In this document: positions 1 through 4,628 of the stretch, one piece after another | How positions within the stretch are numbered: position 1 is the first letter of the stretch | Layout: the number at the start of each line of letters is the position of its first letter | Assembly: GCA_017404025.1 (NCBI GenBank) | Contig: JAFRDD010000067.1 | Coordinates: 1 to 47,222, forward strand | Source of the DNA: Clostridia bacterium | GTDB taxonomy: Bacteria > Bacillota > Clostridia > TANB77 > CAG-508 | Length of the DNA: 47,222 nucleotides | Reading direction: 5' to 3' | The notes under the pieces: generated by a model | Seen by the model: the letters and a program-made list of their open reading frames with translations, nothing else | Told to the model about the DNA's origin: nothing | Databases searched by the model: none | Made by a program: the position numbers and the translations under genes

Positions 1-2
1 AA

Positions 3-704
3 AATAAAAATTCTTTAGTACAACATGAAATAAGATGTAAGAAAAATCCTAATAAGATAACGGTTATATCTAATTTCATAAAATATAATGAAGATATTAG
101 AACAGGTGTTAAAAAATCTTGGTGTAAGGGATTAACAAAAGAAACAAGTGATATTATAAAAAATAGATCAGAATTAATTTCTAATAACTATAAAGCAGGT
201 AAAAATAATATTGCTTGGACAAAAGGATTAACAAAAGAAAATGATGAAAGAATATTAAAGTATTCAAAAGCATCAAGTAATACTATTGCTAATAAAATTA
301 TTAATGATATATGGCATAATTGTAGAAGTAAAAAATATTATTATGATAATATATCATTTGACAGTATTTGGGAAGTTTATTTTTATAAGTATGTAATATC
401 ATTAAATATTGAAATAAATAGATGTAAAGAAAAATTTCAATATGAATATAAAAATGGATTACATAATTATATTCCAGATTATTATATTCCTAAATATGAT
501 TTATATGTTGAAATAAAAGGATATTCTGGAGATAAGGATATAGCAAAATGGAATCAATTTAATAAAAAATTAAATATTTATTTTGGGCACAATCTTCATG
601 ATTTAGGTATACAAGAATTTATAAATTATAATGAATTACCTGATAGAATTGAAAAATATGAAAATTCTGTACCTAATAAATTTAAGAAAAGAATAAAAAT
701 TTAA
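3..704 (+). CDS. Partial PD-(D/E)XK endonuclease, probably a homing endonuclease (3' part of gene)
   Basis: The frame is open from the window edge to TAA at 702-704 (233 residues visible); the start lies upstream. Two copies of a W-C/T-KGLTKE motif (SWCKGLTKET and AWTKGLTKEN) resemble the DNA-binding segments (NUMOD3-like) of phage homing endonucleases. The C-terminal half has YIPDYYIP followed by YVEIKGY, which fits the D...ExK core of the PD-(D/E)XK nuclease fold. A His/Cys pair near the visible start (HEIRCKK) may belong to a zinc finger. Family knowledge: such free-standing endonucleases spread by cutting related phage genomes and often sit beside tRNA clusters, as here. Exact specificity cannot be read. 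It is followed after 18 bases by tRNA-Asn. Confidence 0.6.
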   Translation, partial: NKNSLVQHEIRCKKNPNKITVISNFIKYNEDIRTGVKKSWCKGLTKETSDIIKNRSELISNNYKAGKNNIAWTKGLTKENDERILKYSKASSNTIANKIINDIWHNCRSKKYYYDNISFDSIWEVYFYKYVISLNIEINRCKEKFQYEYKNGLHNYIPDYYIPKYDLYVEIKGYSGDKDIAKWNQFNKKLNIYFGHNLHDLGIQEFINYNELPDRIEKYENSVPNKFKKRIKI

Positions 705-722
705 TTTTATTATTATATACAT

Positions 723-794
723 TGCCTGGTAGCTCAGAGGCAGAGCAGCGGACTGTTAATCCGCGGGTCGAGATTTCAAAATTCTCCCAGGCAG
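723..794 (+). tRNA. tRNA-Asn (GTT)
   Basis: Acceptor TGCCTGG pairs with CCAGGCA. The anticodon arm is GCGGA-CTGTTAA-TCCGC with anticodon GTT. The T-loop is TTCAAAA with a weak last T-stem pair. The next bases are CA, so CCA is not fully encoded. It is the first gene of a tandem tRNA array. Confidence 0.93.
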
Positions 795-795
795 C

Positions 796-804
796 AAGTT
801 CTTT
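796..804 (+). repeat. AAGTTCTTT spacer motif, copy 1
   Basis: This AAGTTCTTT element lies between tRNA-Asn and tRNA-Asp. The same nonamer recurs at 1324-1332, 2513-2521 and 3374-3382, each time at a boundary between RNA units. It is followed by A/T-rich sequence each time. A processing or boundary signal is plausible but not shown. Confidence 0.5.
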
Positions 805-810
805 AAAATT

Positions 811-882
811 GTGCAGTAGTTCAGTTGGTTAGAATAACGGCCTGTCACGCCGTGGGTCGCGGGTTCGAGTCCCGTCTGCACA
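811..882 (+). tRNA. tRNA-Asp (GTC)
   Basis: Acceptor GTGCAG pairs with CTGCAC. The anticodon arm is ACGGC-CTGTCAC-GCCGT with anticodon GTC. The T-arm is GCGGG-TTCGAGT-CCCGT. Cloverleaf geometry is normal. Confidence 0.94.
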
Positions 883-885
883 GCA

Positions 886-967
886 AGGTATAGTGAAGAT
901 ATGAGTTACTTCAATCAGAATTTTTAGTTTCCGACAACCAGTTAAACTCTATCGCTTGTTCTTACCT
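886..967 (+). ncRNA. Candidate small pseudoknotted RNA between tRNA-Asp and a tRNA-like gene
   Basis: No reading frame. AGGTA (886-890) can pair with TACCT (963-967). A hairpin TGAAG (894-898)/CTTCA (909-913) has GAGTT (903-907) in its loop, and this can pair with AACTC (945-949), giving a pseudoknot. A T-run follows at 971-977. It has no T-arm and so is not a tRNA. Function is unknown. Confidence 0.35.
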
Positions 968-977
968 ATATTTTTTT

Positions 978-1129
978 GGCAGAGTATGGCAGTATATTGG
1001 ATATCTGCAGCTTTGAGGAAGAAATTCCGCGGAAAGTCATAAAGAAGACAGAAGTTCAAACCTTCTAGAACCGTACTTAGTTTAAGAGAAAATATCTTTA
1101 TTATGAAAGTTCAATTCTTTCCTTTGCCA
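978..1129 (+). tRNA. tRNA-like gene with a large insertion (identity not assignable)
   Basis: The ends look like a tRNA: acceptor GGCAGAG (978-984) pairs with CTTTGCC (1122-1128), there is a discriminator A, a D-stem GCAG/CTGC (989-992/1005-1008) with GG in the loop, and a T-arm GAAAG-TTCAATT-CTTTC (1105-1121). Between the D- and T-arms there are about 96 bases instead of roughly 27. They contain a GGAA-GAAA-TTCC hairpin (1017-1028) and a second T-arm-like hairpin, AGAAG-TTCAAAC-CTTCT (about 1050-1066). I could not find a convincing five-pair anticodon stem with U33. Options are a tRNA carrying an intron-like insertion, a composite of two tRNA genes, or a tRNA-like decoy. Confidence 0.5.
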
Positions 1130-1154
1130 CCTTGAAACTCTAAAATAATTTTTT

Positions 1155-1162
1155 CTATATTT
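1155..1162 (+). promoter_or_regulatory. Promoter-like box (CTATATTT) before tRNA-Glu
   Basis: This is a one-base variant of the recurring CTATATTA box, preceded by a T-run and placed 14 bases before tRNA-Glu. It probably marks a second tRNA transcript. Confidence 0.35.
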
Positions 1163-1175
1163 AAATATTAATGAT

Positions 1176-1247
1176 GGTGGGTTCGTATATCGGTTAGTAC
1201 CCAAGATTTTCATTCTTGAAAGGGGGGTTCGATTCCCCCACCCACTA
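1176..1247 (+). tRNA. tRNA-Glu (TTC)
   Basis: The acceptor GGTGGGT pairs with ACCCACT (one G-T end pair). The anticodon arm is CAAGA-TTTTCAT-TCTTG with anticodon TTC. The T-arm is GGGGG-TTCGATT-CCCCC. Confidence 0.92.
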
Positions 1248-1249
1248 CT

Positions 1250-1322
1250 TGCGGTTTAGAGCAGAGGCCAGCTCGTCAGGCTCATAACCTGGAGGACGGG
1301 GGTTCGAATCCCTCAGCCGCTA
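1250..1322 (+). tRNA. tRNA-Met (CAT), initiator-like
   Basis: The acceptor TGCGGTT/AGCCGCT leaves a T-T mismatch at 1-72, the hallmark of bacterial initiators. The D-arm and CAGCTCGTCAGG region also resemble initiator tRNA. The anticodon arm is TCAGG-CTCATAA-CCTGG. The three consecutive G-C pairs typical of initiators are only partly present, so the initiator call is tentative. The T-arm is GGGGG-TTCGAAT-CCCTC. Confidence 0.8.
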
Positions 1323-1323
1323 C

Positions 1324-1332
1324 AAGTTCTTT
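1324..1332 (+). repeat. AAGTTCTTT spacer motif, copy 2
   Basis: Identical nonamer between the initiator-like tRNA and the next CAT tRNA. See the copy at 796-804. Confidence 0.5.
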
Positions 1333-1339
1333 TAAATAT

Positions 1340-1416
1340 CCCGATATAGCTTAACGGTTTTTAAGAGCACAGTTCTCATAAGACTGGTGATGTTAGTTCG
1401 AATCTAACTATCGGGA
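1340..1416 (+). tRNA. tRNA with CAT anticodon (Met elongator or lysidine-type Ile)
   Basis: The acceptor CCCGATA pairs perfectly with TATCGGG. The anticodon arm is CAGTT-CTCATAA-GACTG. The T-arm is GTTAG-TTCGAAT-CTAAC. The full 7-bp acceptor argues against an initiator. Methionine and lysidine-modified isoleucine tRNAs cannot be told apart by anticodon alone. Confidence 0.88.
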
Positions 1417-1418
1417 CT

Positions 1419-1520
1419 TGCGGGGGAGTGAAACGGATAGGAACCTTTGAAACATAAGAGTTCAAAGATCATTGGAGGCCCATAACCTACAGATATAGGG
1501 TTCGACTCCCTAACCCGCTA
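1419..1520 (+). tRNA. tRNA-like gene (CAT) with a hairpin inserted in the D-loop
   Basis: The acceptor TGCGGGG/ACCCGCT has mismatches at 1-72 and 7-66. The T-arm is TAGGG-TTCGACT-CCCTA. The D-stem GTGA pairs with TCAT, and the D-loop holds a perfect 7-bp hairpin CTTTGAA (1445-1451)/TTCAAAG (1461-1467). The anticodon arm is GGAGG-CCCATAA-CCTAC with one mismatch, anticodon CAT at 1481-1483, and C instead of the near-universal U at position 33. It is about 102 bases long instead of about 75. It could be a degenerate tRNA, a tRNA whose insert is removed, or a regulatory mimic. Confidence 0.6.
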
Positions 1521-1561
1521 CAGATTTATACAATAAATCTAAAATATATATAGAGTACAAA

Positions 1562-2200
1562 ATGAAGAAATTATTTGTAATTTTAGCAAGTGTTCTTCTT
1601 ATGTTGGGAGTAAGTTCTTGCAATTCATGTACAAATCAATCATCTGAGCCTACTTTTGCTACTGTTGAGGTTGCAGATTCAATGTATGTAGAACATACTA
1701 TTGCAGTTGATAGACAGGCAATGTTTGCTAAGGGTGTTGATAATGACTACAGATGGTATGAAACTAATATTCGTCTTGTAAATTTCCTTGATGATGAATA
1801 TGACGGTATTGAAGAAGTTGTTAATGTATTTCAGACTGTAGAAAACAGAGATGAACATAGTTTTGATACTGTTGTTTATAAGTTTCAGCATACAGATGAT
1901 GGCACAGTTGAGGGATTTACACATGGTTTTTGGGTTGAAGATTATCCTCTTAACAATGAGCAGATTATTGTAACATTTGCACAAGCTCTTGAGAAGGTAA
2001 ATGAAGTTAATCTTCCTAAGCCTCATTCAAGATATGTTGTTCTCAGAAAGGAAGTTGGTCCAGTTGATGCTAATCCACAGTGGATTTTTGGTAATTCAAG
2101 AGCTCAGCTTTATGTAGATGCAGTTACTGGTGAAGTTTCAGAAGATAATCCTGCATTTAGAGGACTTAATCTTGGTACACCTCTTGGAGAATGGCCTTAA
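1562..2200 (+). CDS. Lipoprotein with signal peptide, unknown function
   Basis: A 212-residue protein with a type II signal peptide: Met-Lys-Lys start, hydrophobic stretch at residues 4-16, and lipobox LGVSSC with the lipidated Cys at about residue 20. The mature part is acidic and mixed alpha/beta, ending near LNLGTPLGEWP. I do not recognise a family. It is the only protein gene between the tRNAs and is written with somewhat more GC-rich codons than its surroundings, so it may be a moron gene. Phage lipoproteins commonly alter the infected cell's surface, for example by blocking superinfection, but nothing in the sequence proves that role. A tRNA-like gene ends 42 bases upstream. Confidence 0.75.
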   Translation: MKKLFVILASVLLMLGVSSCNSCTNQSSEPTFATVEVADSMYVEHTIAVDRQAMFAKGVDNDYRWYETNIRLVNFLDDEYDGIEEVVNVFQTVENRDEHSFDTVVYKFQHTDDGTVEGFTHGFWVEDYPLNNEQIIVTFAQALEKVNEVNLPKPHSRYVVLRKEVGPVDANPQWIFGNSRAQLYVDAVTGEVSEDNPAFRGLNLGTPLGEWP

Positions 2201-2232
2201 TAGAAATTAAACAGAAATGTTTTCCGAAAGCG

Positions 2233-2289
2233 TCTGCACAATGCTAGTAGGATGGTCGTTGTATAAAATTTAAATAATGCCTGTGCAGA
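2233..2289 (+). repeat. 8-bp inverted repeat (long hairpin) downstream of the lipoprotein gene
   Basis: TCTGCACA (2233-2240) and TGTGCAGA (2282-2289) can form an 8-bp stem closing a 41-base loop. The left arm with its flank (CGTCTGCACA) matches the 3' end of the tRNA-Asp gene at 874-882, so this may be a tRNA remnant or processing hairpin. Confidence 0.35.
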
Positions 2290-2320
2290 GAATTTATTTG
2301 ATTTTATACTTCGCAAAAAA

Positions 2321-2392
2321 TCGGGATTGGACGTAACGGTAGCGTCACTGGATGGAAAGCCAGTAGCATAGGTTCGAATCCTATATCTCCGA
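2321..2392 (+). tRNA. tRNA with an 8-nt anticodon loop (anticodon GGA/GAA ambiguous)
   Basis: The D-arm (GACG/CGTC) and T-arm (ATAGG-TTCGAAT-CCTAT) are good. The anticodon stem ACTGG (2347-2351)/CCAGT (2360-2364) is perfect but closes an 8-base loop, ATGGAAAG. If T2353 is position 33, the triplet is GGA (Ser), yet the variable loop is short, unlike tRNA-Ser. Reading GAA (Phe) needs a shifted loop. The acceptor has mismatches near its base. Loops of eight bases are known from +1 frameshift suppressor tRNAs; degeneration is the alternative. Confidence 0.7.
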
Positions 2393-2451
2393 ACAAATTA
2401 TAAAATTTTACCAGATTTTTATAATTAGTTTTGAATTTTCAAAATTCATTA

Positions 2452-2459
2452 CTATATTA
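2452..2459 (+). promoter_or_regulatory. Promoter box CTATATTA upstream of the large RNA candidate
   Basis: Exact copy of the recurrent octamer. Its left flank (AATTCATTA) is identical to the flank of the copy at 33825-33832. It lies just before the non-coding structured region and probably drives it. Confidence 0.5.
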
Positions 2460-2469
2460 AAATTATAAT

Positions 2470-3373
2470 TCAGTATTTAATTACGTCGAGATGATGTGGT
2501 TGATACTAAGATAAGTTCTTTGAAAACTTTAAATGGCGGGCTTCCCGTCGATAGAATAACCTACGAATACATAAGTAGGGAAAGTCTGAGAGAACGTTCA
2601 CAAGATGGCTCTCGGGCGGAGGAGAAATCCTCTTCATGAGAAAGCCATTCCTCAAGCTCAGAATGGTGTAAGGTGCGCAGCCTGATAGTTCTGAGTGTTG
2701 GCCTTGACCGGGTCAACTTGGGAGGTAACTCCGACACAGTGGGAATGGATATACTCCAAAAGATTGCCAGTCTTATAGAGTATATCAGGAATTCAACCTT
2801 CCTTTGTGGGTGCCAAACCCCAAAATCCTCTGGCAGGGATTTTTAGAAATAGGAGGAAGATATTGTAGTACAGTTAGTAGTCTTGGCAGATGAAAGCAGA
2901 AAGGCGTACATATCTAATCCACTCAAAAGGTGGTAAGATATAGGAGCACAGCCACGTCTTTCAAAACGGTCAATCTTGTGCGATTATTTCAAATTATGGT
3001 TTTGAAAAAGATCTTAAATAGAATAATTCAACAAGCAAAAGAGCTGTGCACTCTGTCCGAAAATGCAGTTATCCACCTGCAATATGGTGGCAGCAAGAGT
3101 ACCGCAAGGAAATTGTTGAAACGAACGGAGTATACAACTAATAAGAGGGTCGCGCCTTTGAATCCCGCAAGGAGTTAGGGTAGAAACAAGTAATTTATAT
3201 AAGACAGAGTAGTGGTTGCGGAACCTATGAATCCGTCTGCATCTTGCCTATCTTTGGAGACAAGGATGTGTTCTAGTTCTGAAAAGAATGAAAATGGCAA
3301 GCAATGAGGGTCACGACTCAGCCCACGTTAATTTGTTTTCAGAGGGTGATACCTCTGTTAACAACAAAAGAAA
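2470..3373 (+). ncRNA. Large structured non-coding RNA candidate (GOLLD/ROOL-like in size and setting)
   Basis: About 900 bases without a credible gene, clearly richer in G+C than the surrounding DNA and lying among tRNA genes. Many strong helices can be read: CCTAC/GTAGG (2561-2579), CTGAGAG/CTCTCGG (2586-2615), GAGGA-GAAA-TCCTC with a GNRA loop, CTCAGAA/TTCTGAG (2657-2695), GGAG-GTAA-CTCC, GATATACTC/GAGTATATC (2748-2785), AAAATCC/GGATTTT, ATATCT/AGATAT around CCAC/GTGG, GCACAGC/GCTGTGC (2945-3049) enclosing TCTTTCAAAAC/GTTTTGAAAAAGA, CTTGCC/GGCAAG, and CAGAGG/CCTCTG (about 3340-3357). A pseudoknot TGCAG/CTGCA with CCAC/GTGG lies at 3064-3090. A promoter box precedes it. Large ornate RNAs such as GOLLD and ROOL are known from phages near tRNA genes; membership here is inference. 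Exact ends are uncertain. Confidence 0.6.
2513..2521 (+). repeat. AAGTTCTTT spacer motif, copy 3
   Basis: This copy sits at the start of the strongly structured part of the RNA candidate and is followed by GAAAAC. The copy at 3374-3382 shares AAGTTCTTTGAAAA, so the structured RNA is bracketed by direct repeats. Confidence 0.5.
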
Positions 3374-3382
3374 AAGTTCTTT
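3374..3382 (+). repeat. AAGTTCTTT spacer motif, copy 4
   Basis: This copy ends the structured RNA candidate and precedes the left arm of the inverted repeat around the S24-like gene. Confidence 0.5.
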
Positions 3383-3390
3383 GAAAAATC

Positions 3391-3407
3391 ATCAGTATAA
3401 TGCATAC
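3391..3407 (+). repeat. Left arm of a 17-bp inverted repeat around the S24-like gene
   Basis: The 17 bases ATCAGTATAATGCATAC are complementary to 3788-3805 with a single bulged base. The two arms enclose the gene at 3435-3758. In RNA they would form a long helix placing the coding region in its loop. Confidence 0.7.
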
Positions 3408-3434
3408 GCTTAAAAAAAATATTTTATTAAACGT

Positions 3435-3758
3435 ATGATAAATTATACATTTAGCGGTTATGAGAATATGACTACTGCCTCCCATCTTATTGCTGGAGAA
3501 ACTTGTAAGGTTACTGGTATTGGTAATTCAATGACACCAATATTGAAATCAAGACAAGCAGTAATTTGCGAACCTGTTAAAGAAGATACAGTTCTTAAGA
3601 AAAAAGATATTGTTCTTTGTAAGGTCAATGGTAGATGTTATTTACATTTGATTCATGGTATCAGAGATGATTCATTCCTTATTGGTAATAACCACGGACA
3701 TATGAATGGTTGGACACCAAGAAGAAATGTATTTGGTAAAGTAGTTGAAATTCTGTGA
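3435..3758 (+). CDS. Small S24/S26-like (LexA/signal-peptidase fold) phage protein
   Basis: A 107-residue protein with the GNSMTPIL motif (about residues 30-37) that carries the nucleophile Ser in S24/S26 serine peptidases, followed by LKKKDIVLCKV, equivalent to the G-D-I-V segment of that fold. The general-base Lys is not evident: the expected place reads YLHLI. It may therefore be a catalytically altered or non-peptidase member. A second Met at residue 12 (base 3468) could be the true start. It has no DNA-binding domain, unlike LexA. It lies between two structured RNA regions and inside a 17-bp inverted repeat, an unusual setting for a phage gene. The substrate is unknown. Confidence 0.6.
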   Translation: MINYTFSGYENMTTASHLIAGETCKVTGIGNSMTPILKSRQAVICEPVKEDTVLKKKDIVLCKVNGRCYLHLIHGIRDDSFLIGNNHGHMNGWTPRRNVFGKVVEIL

Positions 3759-3787
3759 GGTCGACACTCACTCATCAGTACAAAATG

Positions 3788-3805
3788 TATGCATTATATC
3801 TGATT
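3788..3805 (+). repeat. Right arm of the 17-bp inverted repeat
   Basis: GTATGCATTATA-T-CTGAT pairs with 3391-3407, with one bulged T. It begins 29 bases after the S24-like stop codon. Confidence 0.7.
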
Positions 3806-3814
3806 TATATATAA

Positions 3815-3924
3815 AGAATCCGATGAAGAGTTGAAAACCTCAGACTTAGGGTATAAGTGCCGCAGTTTAATACTGGGAGCGGGCTGCCAAAATAGGGAAA
3901 ACAGAGATAATAGGTAGGATTCTT
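3815..3924 (+). ncRNA. Closed RNA domain just upstream of tRNA-Thr
   Basis: AAGAATCC (3815-3822) pairs with GGATTCTT (3917-3924), closing about 95 bases. Inside are ACTTA/TAAGT, CAGT/ACTG, and GCC with GGC around CAGTTTAATACTG. There is no reading frame. It may be the 3' domain of the RNA at 2470-3373, split from it by the S24-like gene. Confidence 0.4.
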
Positions 3925-3930
3925 AAAAAT

Positions 3931-4004
3931 GCCGATGTAGCTCAGTTGGCCAGAGCACGTGATTTGTAATCTCGGGGTCGTGGGTTCGAATCCCTCCATC
4001 GGCT
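3931..4004 (+). tRNA. tRNA-Thr (TGT)
   Basis: The acceptor GCCGATG pairs perfectly with CATCGGC. The anticodon loop is TTTGTAA (anticodon TGT) on a stem with one T-T mismatch. The T-arm is GTGGG-TTCGAAT-CCCTC. Confidence 0.93.
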
Positions 4005-4019
4005 CGGATTTTTCCTTTT

Positions 4020-4250
4020 TTTGGATTTTTCTCTCAGAACACCCATTAAGCTAGTACGGGGGAAAATTTAGAAAAATAACATGTGGGCGGAGTAAAAGTC
4101 AGTAAGTCTCCGATGATTCCAACCTACTGACAATGGTGTGGAATCCGGTTTGAGGAAAACGTGAAAGGCAAGCTCAACAAATAGGTACCGAAAGGGAATG
4201 CAATTAAATTGCATGTAAGACCAACAATGACTGAAAGCCTATTTTTTACA
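4020..4250 (+). ncRNA. Pseudoknotted non-coding RNA candidate after tRNA-Thr
   Basis: About 230 bases without a gene. An H-type pseudoknot has two perfect 7-bp stems: GTCAGTA (4098-4104)/TACTGAC (4125-4131) interleaved with GATTCCA (4115-4121)/TGGAATC (4139-4145). Downstream, AAATAGG (4179-4185) pairs with CCTATTT (4238-4244), enclosing the hairpin ATGCAAT-TAA-ATTGCAT (4198-4214). A terminator follows. It does not match the conserved cores of tmRNA or RNase P RNA that I know. It is probably co-transcribed with tRNA-Thr. Confidence 0.6.
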
Positions 4251-4261
4251 CCTCCTTTTAT

Positions 4262-4296
4262 AGAGAATTCGTCGCGAGATGGATTCTCTTTTTTTA
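4262..4296 (+). terminator. Terminator of the tRNA/ncRNA transcript
   Basis: AGAGAAT (4262-4268) pairs with ATTCTCT (4283-4289), followed by seven Ts. It ends the RNA island before the first EKLHLNKD gene. Confidence 0.8.
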
Positions 4297-4322
4297 TTTT
4301 TATATATACATAAAAAGTAAGT

Positions 4323-4628
4323 ATGAATAATCTTTCAAAATATATATTAGAAAAACTTCATCTTAATAAAAATATTGATAAGCAAATCATTCATCTTGAA
4401 GATAAACTAACAGAAATATTGGAACAAGGATTGAAAGATGAGGATTATGAATGGTATAAATTGAAGAAACTTACTAAAGAAATAAGAATATATTTTCCAA
4501 ACAATGTTAGAATATACTTTAAACAGATAGTAGATATAATTAATACTAATCTTGAAGGAAAATATGATAACATAATAAAAAAAGTTGATTGGAGTTTACT
4601 CCATTCTTACATAAGTTATCATTTATGA
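4323..4628 (+). CDS. Capsid-targeted-like protein 1 of the KLHLNKD family
   Basis: 101 residues. The first ten (MNNLSKYILE) fit the T4 internal-head-protein leader pattern (T4: MKTYQEFIAE), with Glu at position 10, the residue after which the T4 prohead protease cuts. It continues with KLHLNKNID, shared with the next two genes and with the gene at 40731. The remainder is charged and probably helical. No catalytic motif is recognised. Inference: a protein packaged in the head with the DNA. It is the first of three overlapping genes and ends ATGA into the next start, so they are translationally coupled. Confidence 0.6.
   Translation: MNNLSKYILEKLHLNKNIDKQIIHLEDKLTEILEQGLKDEDYEWYKLKKLTKEIRIYFPNNVRIYFKQIVDIINTNLEGKYDNIIKKVDWSLLHSYISYHL

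Noticed and set aside
978..1129. Group I or group II intron in a tRNA
   Set aside because: The insert is under 80 bases and lacks the conserved P7/P3 core or domain V; only an unspecified insertion can be claimed.
2321..2392. Ordinary tRNA-Ser (GGA)
   Set aside because: The variable loop is short and the anticodon loop has eight bases; seryl tRNAs carry a long variable arm.
2930..3178. 82-codon frame inside the large RNA candidate
   Set aside because: It begins with a non-ATG start, has no motif, and overlaps several strong helices; more likely chance opening in structured RNA.
4020..4250. tmRNA or RNase P RNA
   Set aside because: Although pseudoknotted, it lacks a tRNA-like end, a tag reading frame, and the conserved P4 core of RNase P.
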